From the NCBI GenBank assembly GCA_014058105.1, contig JACGCM010001692.1, positions 310,001 through 374,000 of the forward strand: a DNA stretch of 64,000 nucleotides. The letters are read 5' to 3'. The DNA is from Kingdonia uniflora (taxonomy: Eukaryota; Streptophyta; Magnoliopsida; Ranunculales; Circaeasteraceae). A program made the position numbers and the translations under genes. Under the pieces are notes generated by a model that searched no databases, was not told the origin of the DNA, and saw only the letters and a list, made by a program, of their open reading frames with translations. Of this stretch, positions 9,440-22,205 are shown piece by piece (the first letter of the stretch is position 1; the number at the start of each line of letters is the position of its first letter).

Positions 9440-11563
9440 AAATCATCTTGAAAGTCAACGAGAATCTGACCTTATTGATATCCCAATCCAATTTGAAGTA
9501 GACAGCTCGACCCTGTTGGAGATTACTGTCTCCATTGACACTAGCGATCCTTCATACCCTACTCATAGGGAACTCTTTTTTGCTGAAGGTAAGTTTGAAA
9601 CTTTTTCATTTAATGTTTCCCTAGTAAAACTCAACTTAACTTCACTTCCTTCACCTATTCCACTTCAACTTTTACCCTAAGTGAAGGATTAAAGATATTA
9701 CTGGCAATGAAAATTATAATGCCAATGGTCCGGATCTGGTGCAAATTCCTCTCAAGAATCGCATGTTTCCTTAAATGATGAGTCAACCCTCGTGCATTAT
9801 CTTACCTGCCATCACTAGGCAATTTGAACTCAAACATTCACTCATCAATTCCTTGCCCAAATTCTCAGTAGGAGATGATGAAAACCCATATGCCCATGTG
9901 AGAGATTTTGATTATTTAATGTTTCTCCAAAAAATTAGAACGAGAATGGAATGGAAGCTATAAAAGTTGTCCTATTTTCCTTTTCTTTACTAGGGAAAGC
10001 AAAGAGCTGGCTTCATTCTCTTCGACAAAGTTCAATCATAAGTTTTTACATGCTTTTGGAAGCCTTCTACCAAAATTTTTATTCACTTGAGAAAACTGAG
10101 ACACTCTAAAGATCCATTCTTAGGATTACCCAAAATATGAATGAAAGCTTAAAGGACTATCTTGAATGATATTAGGAATTGCTTTTGCAATACCCTTATC
10201 ATTGCATCGACTCATGGGTCATTACTAGAAACCTTTATGATGGGTTAGACGCCAATACTAAGAAAACTATTGAATCCTTTGGCTTAGGACAATTCACTTA
10301 TAAGGATGAAGAAGAGGGCTAGATGCTCTTGGAAGAAATGGCTGAAAATTTACAAACCTTGGGAACCATGAGAGAAAATGATATCCATAAAAATGGGGAT
10401 AAGGCCTTTCAAAGTTGGATCTAACTCAGATTAAGAGGCTATAATGACGACTATCTTGCAAAAATTCGAGTCCTTAGAAATCGCGAATAATAAGATGTTC
10501 ACTAGAGCACCTATTTTTCATATCGAAATGTCAGCCTATACTGTGTGGGATAACCCAGAATACTCTGTTCAAGACTGCCCATTCTTTTATGGAATTAGAG
10601 ATACAAATAAAGATCACGTGAAGGATTTTATAAAAACCGTTTTCATTACCCTATAACCAATCATTTAATCAAGGGGGTACTTCAGGGAGAAATAACTCTT
10701 ACTCGAACAATTCTTACAATTCATATGGGAGATCTTATCACCATGGGAGCTCTTCAGGGGGTCAGTCTTGTCAACTTAATCAATCTAGTCAACCCAACCA
10801 CAAACCTCCTCAACAGACCACTCCATATATTCCTCCTCAAAATAGAAAACCACCTTCGGATGGTGGCATTCAAGCCTTATTGCAATCCAATGCCCAACTC
10901 ATGCAACAATTCATGCAAATGAATCAGCAATCTATGGCTCGGATAGAAACATCTATCACTCAATTAGCATTTGGGTTAACTACAAGAGACAAATATACAT
11001 TTCCTAGTTAAACCCTACCTAACCCGAGGGATCAAAGTGATAGTTCAACAAATCGGGATCATACGAATGCGCTTATCACACTTAAAAGTGGAAAAATTAT
11101 CGAAAACAATGTTAGGATGCCTAAAGATGAACCATGTGATAGTCCTAACCCTAAGAATGTTAATTATTACGGAGGAAGAATTCCCGAGCCAAGAACTGCA
11201 TGTCATAGGGGATGAAACTAAAGAAGTCTCGCCTAAGGAAATGATGGCTGAAAATATTATACCTAAAGTGTCTAGGGCACCTTTTTCTCATATGTTTGCT
11301 AAAAAAATCTTTAAAAATCTTAAGATTAGTATTCCTTTCAGTAAGGCGATGCGATGAATTCCTTCATACGCAAAACATGTTAAAGACCTATGCACATTCA
11401 AAGGATGAATGAATGTTTAGAAAAAAACTAATGTCCATGATAGCGATAATGTCATTCAATTGGATGCCCAGATTAGCTCTATAATTTTGAACAAAGCACC
11501 TTCGAAATACAAAGATCTATGAATACTAACTATTTCGTGTCACATATGAATAAACTGGATAAG
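9440..11563 (+). pseudogene. Gag region of Athila element C
   Basis: Broken frames. N-terminal motif IPIQFEVDSSTLLEITVSID, then AITRQFELKHSLINSLPKFS at about 9810 and LLGKAKSWLHSLRQ at about 9990: the order seen in Athila Gag. A degenerate CCHC zinc knuckle (NPEYSVQDCPF, about 10550) has lost its first Cys pair, and the zinc-binding His is Tyr. A Gln/Asn-rich stretch follows to about 10990, then a broken basic region. Stops occur at 9961, in the 10100s and at 10320, so no functional Gag can be made. Confidence 0.75.
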
Positions 11564-13058
11564 GAAAGCCTTACTCGATTTAGGCGTTAGTGTCAGCTTA
11601 ATTCCTTACTCAATATTTGAGCAACTAGGTCTAGAAGGACACAGACCCACCAAAAGAACCTTACATCTAGCTGATAGGTCCATTCGAGTTCCTAGAGGTA
11701 TAGTGATGGATGTACTCATTCAAGTCGATGTTTTCTTGTATCAGGGCACTTTGTGGTCCTTAATTGACACAAATCGGTAGAATGTCCTCAAGATGAGATA
11801 CTGTTGTTCCTTGGTCAACCTTTCTTAGCCACCGCTAATGCATTGATCAACTGTCATGGTGGAGCCATGAAGGTTACTTATGGAAATAAGACCATTGATT
11901 TTAATATCTTCAATGCAACTCATCATCCGCTTGAAGATAGACCCAATGAATGCAACATGCTTGGTACTATTTACAATAATACATTTCACAGTTCAAATCC
12001 TAGGGATCTATTACAAGCTTTCCTTACACACATTGGAGAGGATTTTGATGTTGATGACCTCCTTAATGTGGTTAATGCCCTATTAGATTCTGACCCTGTT
12101 GTGGATACCACTGATGTGGATGAAATACTAAAAATCAAAGATCCAGTACCCAAAGCAGAAGAAGTGCCCGCTAAGTTAGAGCTTAAACCTCCCTAAAAAT
12201 CTCAAATATGTCTATCAAGGTCCTAATGAGACTCTCCCCGCTATTTCATCATTTGACTTAGAGTCTGAGAATGAAGAGAAATTAATACGTGTATTAAGGG
12301 AAAACATAAAAACTCTTGGATGGAACATCTCGAATATTAAGGATATTAGTCCTTCTGTCCTTAATTGACACAAATCGGTAGAATGTCCTCAAGATGAGAT
12401 ACTGTTGTTCCTTGGTCAACCTTTCTTAGCCACCGCTAATGCATTGATCAACTGTCATGGTGGAGCCATGAAGGTTACTTATGGAAATAAGACTATTGAT
12501 TTTAATATCTTCAATGCAACTCATCATCCGCTTGAAGATAGACCCAATGAATGCAACATGCTTGGTACTATTTACAATAATACATTTCACAGTTCAAATC
12601 CTAGGGATCTATTACAAGCTTTCCTTACACACATTGGAGAGGATTTTGATGTTGATGACCTCCTTAATGTGGTTAATGCCCTATTAGATTCTGACCCTGT
12701 TGTGGATACCACTGATGTGGATGAAATACTAAAAATCAAAGATCCAGTACCCAAAGCAGAAGAAGTGCCCGCTAAGTTAAAGCTTAAACCTCCCTAAAAA
12801 TCTCAAATATGTCTATCAAGGTCCTAATGAGACTCTCCCCGCTATTTCATCATTTGACTTAGAGTCTGAGAATGAAGAGAAATTAATACGTGTATTAAGG
12901 GGAAACATAAAAACTCTTGGATGGAACATCTCGGATATTAAGGATATTAGTCCTTCTGTACGCACGCATAAGATAAAGCTTAAGGATAATTCCAAAAAGT
13001 TCTGAAAAGGGCAAAGAAGGCTTAATTCAACCATGGCTGAGGTAGTTAGAAAATAAAT
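11564..13058 (+). pseudogene. Protease and start of RT, Athila element C, with internal duplication
   Basis: ALLDLGVSVSLIPYSIFEQL (from about 11567) is the Athila protease core, in which the usual D-T-G is D-L-G. The second conserved segment, FLGQPFLATANALI, opens a 130-codon stretch at 11804. That stretch is repeated at 12405 because 601 bp is duplicated in tandem. After the second copy the sequence runs into the RT N-terminus, with TMAEVVRK ending at 13051, and is cut by the CACTA-like insertion. Confidence 0.8.
11757..12958 (+). repeat. Tandem duplication of 601 bp in protease-RT region
   Basis: Copy 1 is 11757-12357 and copy 2 is 12358-12958. I found only about four base differences by eye (for example GACCATT versus GACTATT, and TTAGAGCTT versus TTAAAGCTT), so identity is near 99 %. 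Copy 1 stops inside TCCTTCTGT and restarts with TCCTTAATTG; the short TCCTT match at the junction could have guided the event. Confidence 0.95.
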
Positions 13059-13453
13059 TACTACAAAAAATACAACATATATAATAATATTCGAAAAAAC
13101 GCTACGAAAAGCTACGATAACATTTTTTGCCTGTTGTGATAAGCAATGTTATCTTTTATATAATAGCATTTTTTCACATGTTATAAAAGCATATCATTTG
13201 TGAATTTTATTGTAAACTTATTTTACAACTTTTTATCAGTACCATTATGAATGCTAACATTTCGACACGAAACATAGCATTTGCAGAACACTATAGTAGT
13301 TGCTTCAAGAGCTTTTTCTGAATGCCATTGTTCGTTTATAATAACATTTTTGAATGTCGTCATTTAATCTCATTGTTATAGATAATTCGCAACATTGAAT
13401 TATGAAATGTAATAATTATCATCTAATAATAATCTTCTTAGAGCAAATACACG

Positions 13454-13524
13454 GAATCCAGATGGATTCGAACCATCATCCTCTCAAACTATGAGCACTC
13501 TTGCCATTTTGAGCTTATGGATCC
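13454..13524 (-). tRNA. tRNA-like sequence (pseudo-tRNA or SINE head), possible anticodon AGT
   Basis: On the minus strand 71 nt can fold as a cloverleaf: a 7 bp acceptor stem GGATCCA/TGGATTC (one G-U pair), D-stem GCTC/GAGT with GG in the loop, and T-arm GATGG-TTCGAAT-CCATC with perfect stem and consensus loop. The anticodon stem has a mismatch. The loop ATAGTTT has the conserved U33, giving anticodon AGU, but lacks the usual purine after it. GGTTCGAATCC is a perfect RNA polymerase III B box. It lies inside a DNA transposon and no CCA or clear terminator follows, so a pseudogene or a SINE head is likelier than a working tRNA. Confidence 0.4.
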
Positions 13525-16125
13525 ATGAATAAAAAACACAGACTATAAACGTACTTAATCTCAGATTAGATACTTAAAAAAATGAACTCCAATGAGTCAG
13601 AACTTTATTTTTCACCAAAGTTCACATTTCTTTTATCTCAAAAACATATGGAAAAAGGGTTTTTTCTTTAAGCCTACCCAAGATAAAATGATGAAAATAA
13701 ATTTTATCCTTTCCAAATGCAAATAGATTATAGGAAGCTTCATGTGCAGAACATCTTCTACAAGGATCCAGTAAGTTAATGCATTAGCGAAAATATATGA
13801 AACTGAAATCAAAGCATGGCTCAATTCAATTCATGAATTGTTTCCTAATCAGAGCCTAAAAAAGTAAACTAAAACTCCTAAAAATAATGCTTCACGAAAG
13901 GACAGTGTAGAGAGAGAGACTCTGATCTTATTCAAGTGATCCATCGATACTTTATTTCCTCTAAAGCCATGGCATTGTCTACCAACAAACAAGTTTTGAG
14001 CCTCTTAAGTAAACTAATTTAATTATCTCCAAGTATATAGGAAGACAACTTAAAATGACATGCATTTCACAAAACTGGAAAATTGTGAGTTCCCATGATT
14101 GTGACCTGTAATCCATAAATACAATCATTAACTTAGTAAATGTATTTAAGTAGACAAATAGAGGAACATGCGAACTACAACTTTTTAGCAGTAAAGTTGG
14201 AGCAAAAAATTTCAGTAGTTATTTTTATGAGTAGTACAACCTGAAGCATTCTTATCTTGCCAAACAATGTTACTAAAAGCAAAATAAACGAGAAGACTCA
14301 AAATTTCAGTATTGATAAATCCGACAAAGAAGGCAAAGGGCGAGATGCAAGAAAGAAGCAATAATGATGTGCTAAGGTGTTCCAGATTACAGATATATAT
14401 TCCATATAAAAGAAGCTCAAGAACCACATGCTGAAATTTTTAAAAAGACTAATGTCAATGTCACCTTGCTACAATCTTCATCCATATCAAAGGATAGCAG
14501 AGATGAAACTCATTCAAAACTCTCAAATAAAATGAAAACAAGGGTAAAGATTTTAGGTTAGCAATTGAGAATGAAACTCTAGAAGCAATTTCGAATAAAG
14601 GGTGACAAGAGGTCAACTTATAAGGATGGATGGGAAACATTAAATTTCAAAAATTTGGCCAAAGAAGCCAAGCCTTTGCAAAAACAAATATGACATGAAC
14701 ATTTCGAATTCCAGGTATAAAAAGCAACCTCAAACCACCTTTGAGCATTATGGAGGATCCAACTACACTTCAGACAATGGATCAAGCAATCAAAGTTTTC
14801 CATGTCCCTACAAATTTTCTTACAAGGACTTATAAAATATGTCTAACAAAAGAAGTGGATGCTCCACCTATGGGTGCAGTTTCTTAATCAGTATTTGAGA
14901 AACAAGAAGATAAATGCAAAGTCGATAATTCCCCAGTCCTCAAGATTCTACCAAAGCCATCTAAAGATGAATAAATCAACGTGGCTGAGGTAGGCGAGGA
15001 TTAACAAAGTGTCACAAAGTGAGAATGAAATTGTGGTAGAAATCGTCGACCCCTTTTATTCCACTAACTGTAGATGCCCATTGCAGATGCTCATTTTAGT
15101 TGTTTACATAATGAATCATCTCAAATATATGCAACTAAAATTAAAAATAGTAAAATAATTCCAGAAAATACTTAGTACAAGCTTTGAATAAAAATTAGGG
15201 AATAAATAGACTAACCATCTTAATAGCCACCTCCTCACTAGTCACCACTTTGTTTATTAAGTCCTAATCAAAAGCAAATTTATACAAGCATGAACTTTCC
15301 GAAATTCAAGTAGAAATATCCAAAATAATGGAAACAATTCGCGAAATGATTGATGAGCGACAAAAGAAATACCTACATAAAGTTTGCCAAGAGATTCAAT
15401 TCCAATCTTTCACCTAACGTTAAGCTTTTTACCTAGAACATGGCCCATGATCATAATTTTACCAAGCAAAAATAACTTACATAAATAGCTCAAGATGTAT
15501 TCATACTAACCAAATCTTCCCAGGACCATCCATAAAAAAAACTCTATGCAATCACCCTCAATTCAACTAGCCAAACCAGATAACCCCAGCAATCTACCTT
15601 TAATACCCTAAAAATTCCCTGTCCAATCAAATCTCTCCTTCTATCTACCATTGAGAAAAAAGCACCAATCTACGCTGGAGGCAAAAAAAAAATCTAATTT
15701 CCATTATAATCAACAATATTGTCCAAAAAGAGATCAAGACGGTAGTGGAGATTGGAAAACACACAAAATAGGTTTTTTTTTACTAAATCAGTTCAGAATA
15801 AAATAAAAACAATTATAATTATATAATAATCTAATTGGGATCGAATTGATTTATGGTTTTAGCAATCAATCATAAAGGATCTTCTAAATGAGCGAGAGTG
15901 AAAGAGAAGCCTGATTGAACGAACTCTGACGATTGTGAGTTATTGTATTAATCCTAGCATAATTAGAATATTAGGGGAAGAACTATTTGGAGACATGCAA
16001 GGAGTAGTTTTCTTATGAGTATCTATTTTTTCGTGAAAAAAAAAAAATGGTACATTTCCTCCAGCCTATGTTACGGGCCCGTTTGGGATACGGGTGCGAA
16101 TCTGGGAAATGTTTGGGAAATGCGG

Positions 16126-16305
16126 GGAAACGTTTACGATCCGTGATTCGAAGCGATTGTGATTCGTGTGGGAAACGTTACTAATTCATATTTTGAAGTG
16201 CCTCTAATTCGTGACGGGAAACGTTGTTGATTTGCATTTCGAAGCAATTGTGATGCGGATGGGAAACGTTTTTGATTCTATTTTTTAACCCCGTGAATAT
16301 TTGTA
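16126..16305. repeat. Short tandem repeat, 44-46 bp, four copies
   Basis: GGGAAACGTT recurs at about 16125, 16170, 16216 and 16261, each followed by GATTC/AATTC-like sequence and TTCGAAGC. It starts just after GGGCCCGTTTGGGATACGG (16073), a phrase common at the ends of small plant DNA transposons, but no matching opposite end was found. Confidence 0.6.
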
Positions 16306-16930
16306 CACCAAAGCAATCGTGAAACTGTAGAATATGTAAATTGATACTCATAGACCCAAAACAAAAAGTCAAACCTATAGATATCGCTTTATATGCCCGA
16401 TTCTTGTTTATCCTTTTTTTTTGGATCTCTTCCTATGCCATGTACTTCCCTTTTAATTGTTCCCATCCATTTTCGTTGGTTTCCACAAAAGCATACATTG
16501 ACGCTTTTTACTCGTTTCTCATTTCGTTTCTTTAGACATTTTATACTCGTTTCTCACTTTGCTTCTTGAGACGCTTCATACTCATTTCCCACTTTGCTTC
16601 ACATTACATTTCAATTATCACATCTTGTTGTAATACATTTCTCGTTTCATGTTTCCCGAATCATGTAAAGAAAATAATAGGTGTTTCCCGTTTTTGTTTC
16701 TCGTATCATTTCTCATACCCACTTAATTTTCAAGTAATATAGCCTGCAACTATGGCAGACAAAAATGCCATCAAAAGCTTTGGGAAATAACTACCCACAA
16801 CTAATTGTGTTTTATCCGTTCAAAATGTGAGATGACAATAATTTCTCAAAAAATGCTATTGATAATTAGTTTTAATAGTATTCACTACAAATGCTATAAA
16901 TTTAATGTTATTTATTGTGCTTTTTTTTGT

Positions 16931-17341
16931 TGAAATTGTTTGATGCTGGAATAATCTATCCAATTTCTGGCAGCCCGTGGGTGAGCCAAATTCATGTTGT
17001 CCCTAAGAAATCTGGCATCACGGTTATCAAGAATGATCATAATGATTTTTTTCTTACCCGCATGACCACAGGTTAGCGAGTGTGTATATATTATTGAAAG
17101 CTCAATTCCGTCACTTGGAAAAATCATTTTCCCTTGTCATTTATGGAATAGTTGCTTGAACGTCTTGCTAATCATGAATATTATTGCTTCCTTGATGGAT
17201 ATTTTGGGTACAATCAAATACCAAACACCAAGAAAAAATAAGATTTACTTCTCCTTTTGGAACTTTAGCCTATTGTCGCATGCCCTTTCGGTTATGCAAT
17301 GCCCCAACCATATTTCAGCGTTGTATGTTAAGCATCTTTTC
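16931..17341 (+). pseudogene. Reverse transcriptase segment, Athila element C
   Basis: Continuation of RT after the CACTA-like insert: SPWVSQIHVVPKKSGITV, then [32 protein letters not shown] and FGYNQIPNT. It has several stops and frame changes. It stops in the codons for S-I-F-S at 17341, where the 2.7 kb LTR is inserted, and continues at 20052 with DMGKDFLEV. Confidence 0.85.
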
Positions 17342-20046
17342 TGTCACGCCCCAAAATCCAATAATCGGTAGCTAGACCAATTACTATCATTCAGGATGTG
17401 CAGGTCGGGGAATCCAACCGATTCGCCTCCACAAACGACCGAGCCATAAACAAGTTCAGGCTCAGTCATTGACTATAGCAATATCATCAGAGTACAAGAA
17501 TAAAATGGAAGTAAAAGATATATATACATAATGAAAACGTAAATGCAATGTCTCAAATACTATACAGTGTCAAAAGCTAAGAACATACAAGAAAATACTA
17601 AAACCGAAGCAGGAACAACAACTGCAACACCAGAACCAACAGCTGAAACTCTCAGCCAAACCCTGCAACTACTCCGCCTTTAAAACGGGGAACAAAGCGA
17701 GAGTGAGCAAAACCACAGCTCACTAATGCACAACAAGGCTAAACAACATACTAATATAATAGGTGCAAAGAAAGATGAGAGATGAATGGGAAAGAATGTT
17801 CTAAGGTACAATAATCTATAAGTACAAAATAGAGGAATATGTACAAACACAGAATAGAGTGAAGGAGGAATAATGGAGTACTGTGATGAATGACATGATG
17901 AACTAGGATAATCCCATAATTATCCCAATGATGGATGATGTGATGATATGACATGATATGGTGATAATATGATACTAAAATTATCCTAAGACTAGATGAT
18001 TATGATGTTATGAAGCCAAGAACTAGACCCTATAAGTCAATATAGTGGGCTGATCAGCCGTTAATGCATAATAACCTTATCGAGAATCTAAGTTGGATAC
18101 AATGGTATGATTTCTCGTCCAAGCTCGACTCGTCTAAATGATATTATCACTTGATCAGAGTGTTCCGGGCTTTGCAACCAACGGAGCCAACGTCCAAACT
18201 TTATTTCACTTATTCAAAGGAATTTCAACCTCACAGAGGATGAAGCCCGGTACCTGAGGACTGTCTCATACCATCCCACACTCCCGGATGAGTAATAGAT
18301 AGGATAGTACCTGTCGCCAAAGAATCACCCTACTATTTTAACCCGATGTAGGAATCCAGGTAACCTACCGAGGGTCAGCCGATGTAGAGTTGGTTTATGT
18401 ATCCGATCCCGTTAAGTTAAAAGAATAAAATAAACCCACACTGAAACCAGATCCCAAGGATCAAAACACCACAACCACCCCCGCGGCCCATACACATGAT
18501 AGCCCTTGCCTGAAAGAAGAGCAAGCAATCCTAACCCAACAGCCACAACCTAGTCAATACATACAGGATAACCGCCTGCCTCAGAGGATGGTAAAAATCA
18601 AAATACAAATGCAAACAGTGACTAATTGTCCAATCACAACATCCAATCATAGATGAACAGTAACTAATTGACCAGTCACAATATCCAACAACATCAGTTT
18701 CTACAAGACTGGAACACAGCAGTCAAGGACAACCCACGAGAATGCCATACAATACACAACTTCCTAAAAGACAAAAAGGCAATACACCCTACATGCCTAA
18801 TCATAGGAACCCACAACCCTGAATCAACAACTACAACAGAAGGAACAATATAGTTTAAACAAATCACAACCACCTCAATGCCAAATGTATAGTCTAACTA
18901 GCACAGGTAAAACTAGTAAAGGAATTTAGCAATGATGGGATAATCGCCTGATAAAGGATAACCTGCAAATCTGCCAATCGATAGGTTAACCTAACCTCAA
19001 CCTCCACAACCAACAATAATCACACCAACGCCAACAATCCAACACCTACAAGGGATACAATCAACCCAACACCACAAACCCTAAATCGCAGGGTTCCACC
19101 AAAGCTACAAACGAATCAAACACAAGGAAAGGAATAAGGAAATTAGTTACTGGAGAAGTAGCATGAGCAATCCCGCAACGAATAGCCAACGAGGAGCGAG
19201 AGAGTGGGAGAGTGCTGAGTGAGAGAGAGAATGGGAAAGGAAAATGGGTAATAAAAACCCTAAGATACCACACTCCACTCGAGGCAATCCTACGGCCAGG
19301 AATCGTGAAGAAAGACCCAACTTGGTCATTCAAACATGCCTCTGTTCGAATAGAAATATATTCTATTCGAACAAAAAGAATCAAGTAGAAGTCTATTCGA
19401 ACAAAAATGATGTTGTTCGAATAAAATGGAATAGGTAGGAATCTATTCGAACAGAAAAGATGTTGTTCGAATAGAACTGGAACTGGTGGAAATCCACAGA
19501 ACAGACATCTATTCGGACAGAAGATATTTCTATTTGAATAGAAAGAAACATGAAGGAATGTATTCGAACAAGAATGAGTTGTTAGAATAAAACAAAGCTG
19601 GTAGAAATATATTCGAACAAAAAGGATCATGTTCGAACAGAATGAAACAAGTAAGGATGTATTCGAACAGAGCAAGGTCTGTTCTAATAGAATGGGACAG
19701 AAAGAACCCAAAACACCCAAAAAGATTCCTATCCAGGGAAAACTGACGGAACTCAGGAAAAACCATGGATCCCTCCCGGATCACACCCTACCACAAACAC
19801 AACAACAACTACAAACCTCCAAGCCAACTACTGGCTCCCCGAAACCACAACCCACCTCCTCCGCCAAACAGCCACCGAACCTGCCAAAATCCAAAAAAGA
19901 AGAAAAGGATAAAGCCCTGATAAGAGAATAGGATGCAGATGCAGAAAGTGAAGATGCATGATAATGAATAATGATATGAGTGGATGCATGATGAATAAAT
20001 AATAAATAAAATTGAATAAAATAAAATAAAAATCTGGGACACTACA
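17342..20046. mobile_element. Solo LTR, 2.7 kb, inside Athila RT
   Basis: The insert begins TGTCACGCCCCAAAATCC and ends TCTGGGACACTACA, so it has TG...CA ends. It is flanked by TTTTC (17337-17341) and TTTTT (20047-20051), a 5 bp target duplication with one change. It splits the Athila RT exactly: removing insert and duplication restores the frame. No gag or pol motif occurs inside. Size, ends and 5 bp duplication fit one long LTR left after recombination between the two LTRs of an element. TGTCACGCC starts and lengths near 2.5 kb are known from Tekay/Del-type chromoviruses, but the family is my inference. Confidence 0.75.
19333..19700. repeat. TTCGAA-rich tandem repeats in the solo LTR
   Basis: The pair TATTCGAACA...GTTCGAATAGAA recurs about every 60 bp, for example near 19361, 19393, 19441, 19464, 19560 and 19610. 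Units combine TTCGAAC and GTTCGAAT in inverted fashion, so each could form a small hairpin. The open minus-strand frame across this region is a product of the repeat, not a gene. Confidence 0.75.
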
Positions 20047-20870
20047 TTTTTTGACATGGGCAAAGATTTCCTTGAGGTTATCATGGACGTCGTTTCACAC
20101 TTTGGTGACTCATCTCTTGTTTTGGCTAGGTGTCAACAAAAAAATCTTAACCATAATAGGGAAAAATGCCACTTTATGGTGAAGAAAGGCATAGTATTAG
20201 GACATGGCATCTCTGTAAAGAGAATCAAAGTAGATAAAACTAAGGTAGACGTCATAAATAGTCTTCTGCCCCCTCGATCTGTCAAGGCATTTGATCATTC
20301 TTGAGGCATGATGGATTTTACAAACACTTTATTTCAAAATTTAGTAAAATAGTTTGACCCCTTAGCAATTTCATTGCCAAACATACCACTTTCATGTTTG
20401 ATAATAAATGCCTTGAAGCATCCGAGATGCTTAAAACACGCTTGACCACTTCACCCATCATCCAACCTCCTAATTGGAACAAACTTTTAGAGTTGATGTA
20501 CGATACATCTGACTATGCTGATGGTGATGTTTTGGAGAGAACTATTAATAAAATTTTGCGCGTGCGTCACATATTATGCTATTAACACTTTTAACGATGA
20601 GCAACTTAATTACACAATCACTGAGAAAGAACTTTTAGCCATAGTCTTTGCTCTAGTAAAATTCTGCTCTTATCTCATATATTCTAAAGTGATATACGGA
20701 TCACGCAACAATCAAACACCTTCTCTCCAAAAAGGACATGAAGCAGCATTTAATCCGGTGGATATTATTATTCCAAGAGTTTCATATCGAGGTTAAGGAT
20801 AATAATGGTGCTGAAAATGTTGTTGCTGACCAGATATCCCGATTAACCAATAATTTTTCTAGTGTGTCAT
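20047..20870 (+). pseudogene. RT end and RNase H, Athila element C
   Basis: Starts with DMGKDFLEVIMDVVSHFGDS, in which the FMDD catalytic motif has become IMDV, then [18 protein letters not shown]. RNase H follows from about 20400: ELMYDTSDYADGDV (catalytic Asp region), [20 protein letters not shown], and ENVVADQISRL near 20815, the RNase H-integrase tether. Frames are broken at about 20304 and 20585. Inactive. Confidence 0.8.
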
Positions 20871-22205
20871 TATCCATTCGCGAGTCATTTTTCAATGAGC
20901 AATACATGTCTATTCATTTTATACCATCTGAACCATAGTTTCATGACATAGCTAATTATCTTGTCACTAGCCACCTTCCCATTTTTTGGACTAAGCCCTA
21001 TAGGACTAAATTCCTTAGCGTGGTTCGACACTGTTGTTAAAATGATCCATACTTGTTCAAGTATTGTGTCAATCAAATCATTCTAAAATGTGTCTCAAAT
21101 TCCAAACATACCAAATTCATCGCATTTTGTCATTCCCATGTTTGTGGTGGCCACATCAGTTCTAAGAAAACCTTTGCAAAAAAATTTCCCTACCATATTT
21201 CGTGATGGTCATAAATTTTGTAAAGCTTGTTATAGATGCCAGAGAATGGGAGCCTTGTTTCGCAGGAATATGATGCCCCTACACCCTATCCTTATTATTA
21301 AACTATTTGATATTTGGAGCATTGATTTCATGGGTACCATCACACAATCTTCCAGGTACATGTACATCCTATTAGCAGTTAATTACGTTACTAATTGAGT
21401 AGAAGCCATCCCTACCAAAACAAATGATGGCTAAGTGGTTATTAAGTTTATTAAAGAGAATTTTTTTTCCTATTTTAGGATACCAAGGGATATAATTAAC
21501 AATGGGGGGTCTAATTTCAACAGTAAGATGTTTGCAAATTTAATGAAAATATTTGGAGTAACACACAAGGTTGTTATACCATACCATCCACAAACTAGTG
21601 GGAAAGTAGAGGTTTCAAGTCGGAAAATAAAAAGTATACTTCAAAAGACAGCAAAAACAAACTGCAAAGATTGGTTAGCACGACTAAATGATGCTTTATG
21701 GGCTTATCGTACTATTTTCAAAGCTCCTAAAGGAATGTCTCCATAATGATTAGTTTATGGAAAGACATGGCATCTCCCTGTTAAATTTGAACACCGTGCC
21801 TATTGGGCCATAAAAGCTTTAAATTTTAACATTGGGAAAGTAGGTTCACATCGAAAGCTTTAACTCAATGAGCTAGAAGAACTATAGAATTATGCATACC
21901 AATCATATAAGACTTACAAGAAGCACATGAAAGCGTTTCATGAAAAAATTATTTTGTAAAAATCATTTAAACTAAATCAAAAATTATTATTGTACTCCTC
22001 TCAATTATATTTGCTCCCTGACAAACTACAATCTTGATGGACTAGTCCTCTCATTATTAAAACAATTTATCCACATGGTGAGGTTGAAGTTGAGGAACCT
22101 AAAACTGGTAAACCACATAAAGTGAGTGGTTAACATCTTAAGCCATATTATGAGCATTTTAGTTTCACCAATGAGGATTTGAAGTTGTTAGACCTTGTCT
22201 ATTAT
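20871..22205 (+). pseudogene. Integrase, Athila element C
   Basis: Zinc-finger region FCHSHVCGGHISSKKTF (about 21125) and CYRCQRMGAL (about 21235). Core: IWSIDFMGTIT with the first Asp (about 21320), INNGGSNFNSKMF with Asn where the second catalytic Asp should be (about 21500), and YHPQTSGKVEVSSRKI with the Glu (about 21600). C-terminal domain ELEEL to [19 protein letters not shown] at about 22195. It is broken by several stops. The Gln of the PQTSG motif is intact here, unlike in element D. Confidence 0.8.

Larger units (their letters stand above)
13059..16930. mobile_element. CACTA-like DNA transposon, degenerate, inside Athila RT
   Basis: The Athila RT reading is interrupted after VVRK (13051) and resumes at 16931 with LFDAGIIYPISGSPW. 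The left end reads TACTACAAAAAATACAAC, the right end on the minus strand TCAACAAAAAAAAGCAC. Inside both ends are AT-rich repeats such as ATAGCATTTTTT and ATAACATTTTTT (13115-13175, 16850-16910), typical of CACTA subterminal regions. The terminal CACTA bases are mutated. No transposase is seen; the interior has only short chance ORFs, a tRNA-like sequence (13454-13524) and a 45 bp repeat (16126-16305). About 3.9 kb. Confidence 0.65.

Noticed and set aside
13454..13524. A functional nuclear tRNA-Thr (AGU)
   Set aside because: Weak anticodon stem and pyrimidine after the anticodon; sequence unlike plant nuclear tRNA-Thr. Reported only as tRNA-like.
19061..19720. Minus-strand 219-codon frame rich in Cys, Phe and Ser
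   Set aside because: Produced by the TTCGAA tandem repeats of the solo LTR; repetitive composition and no domain.
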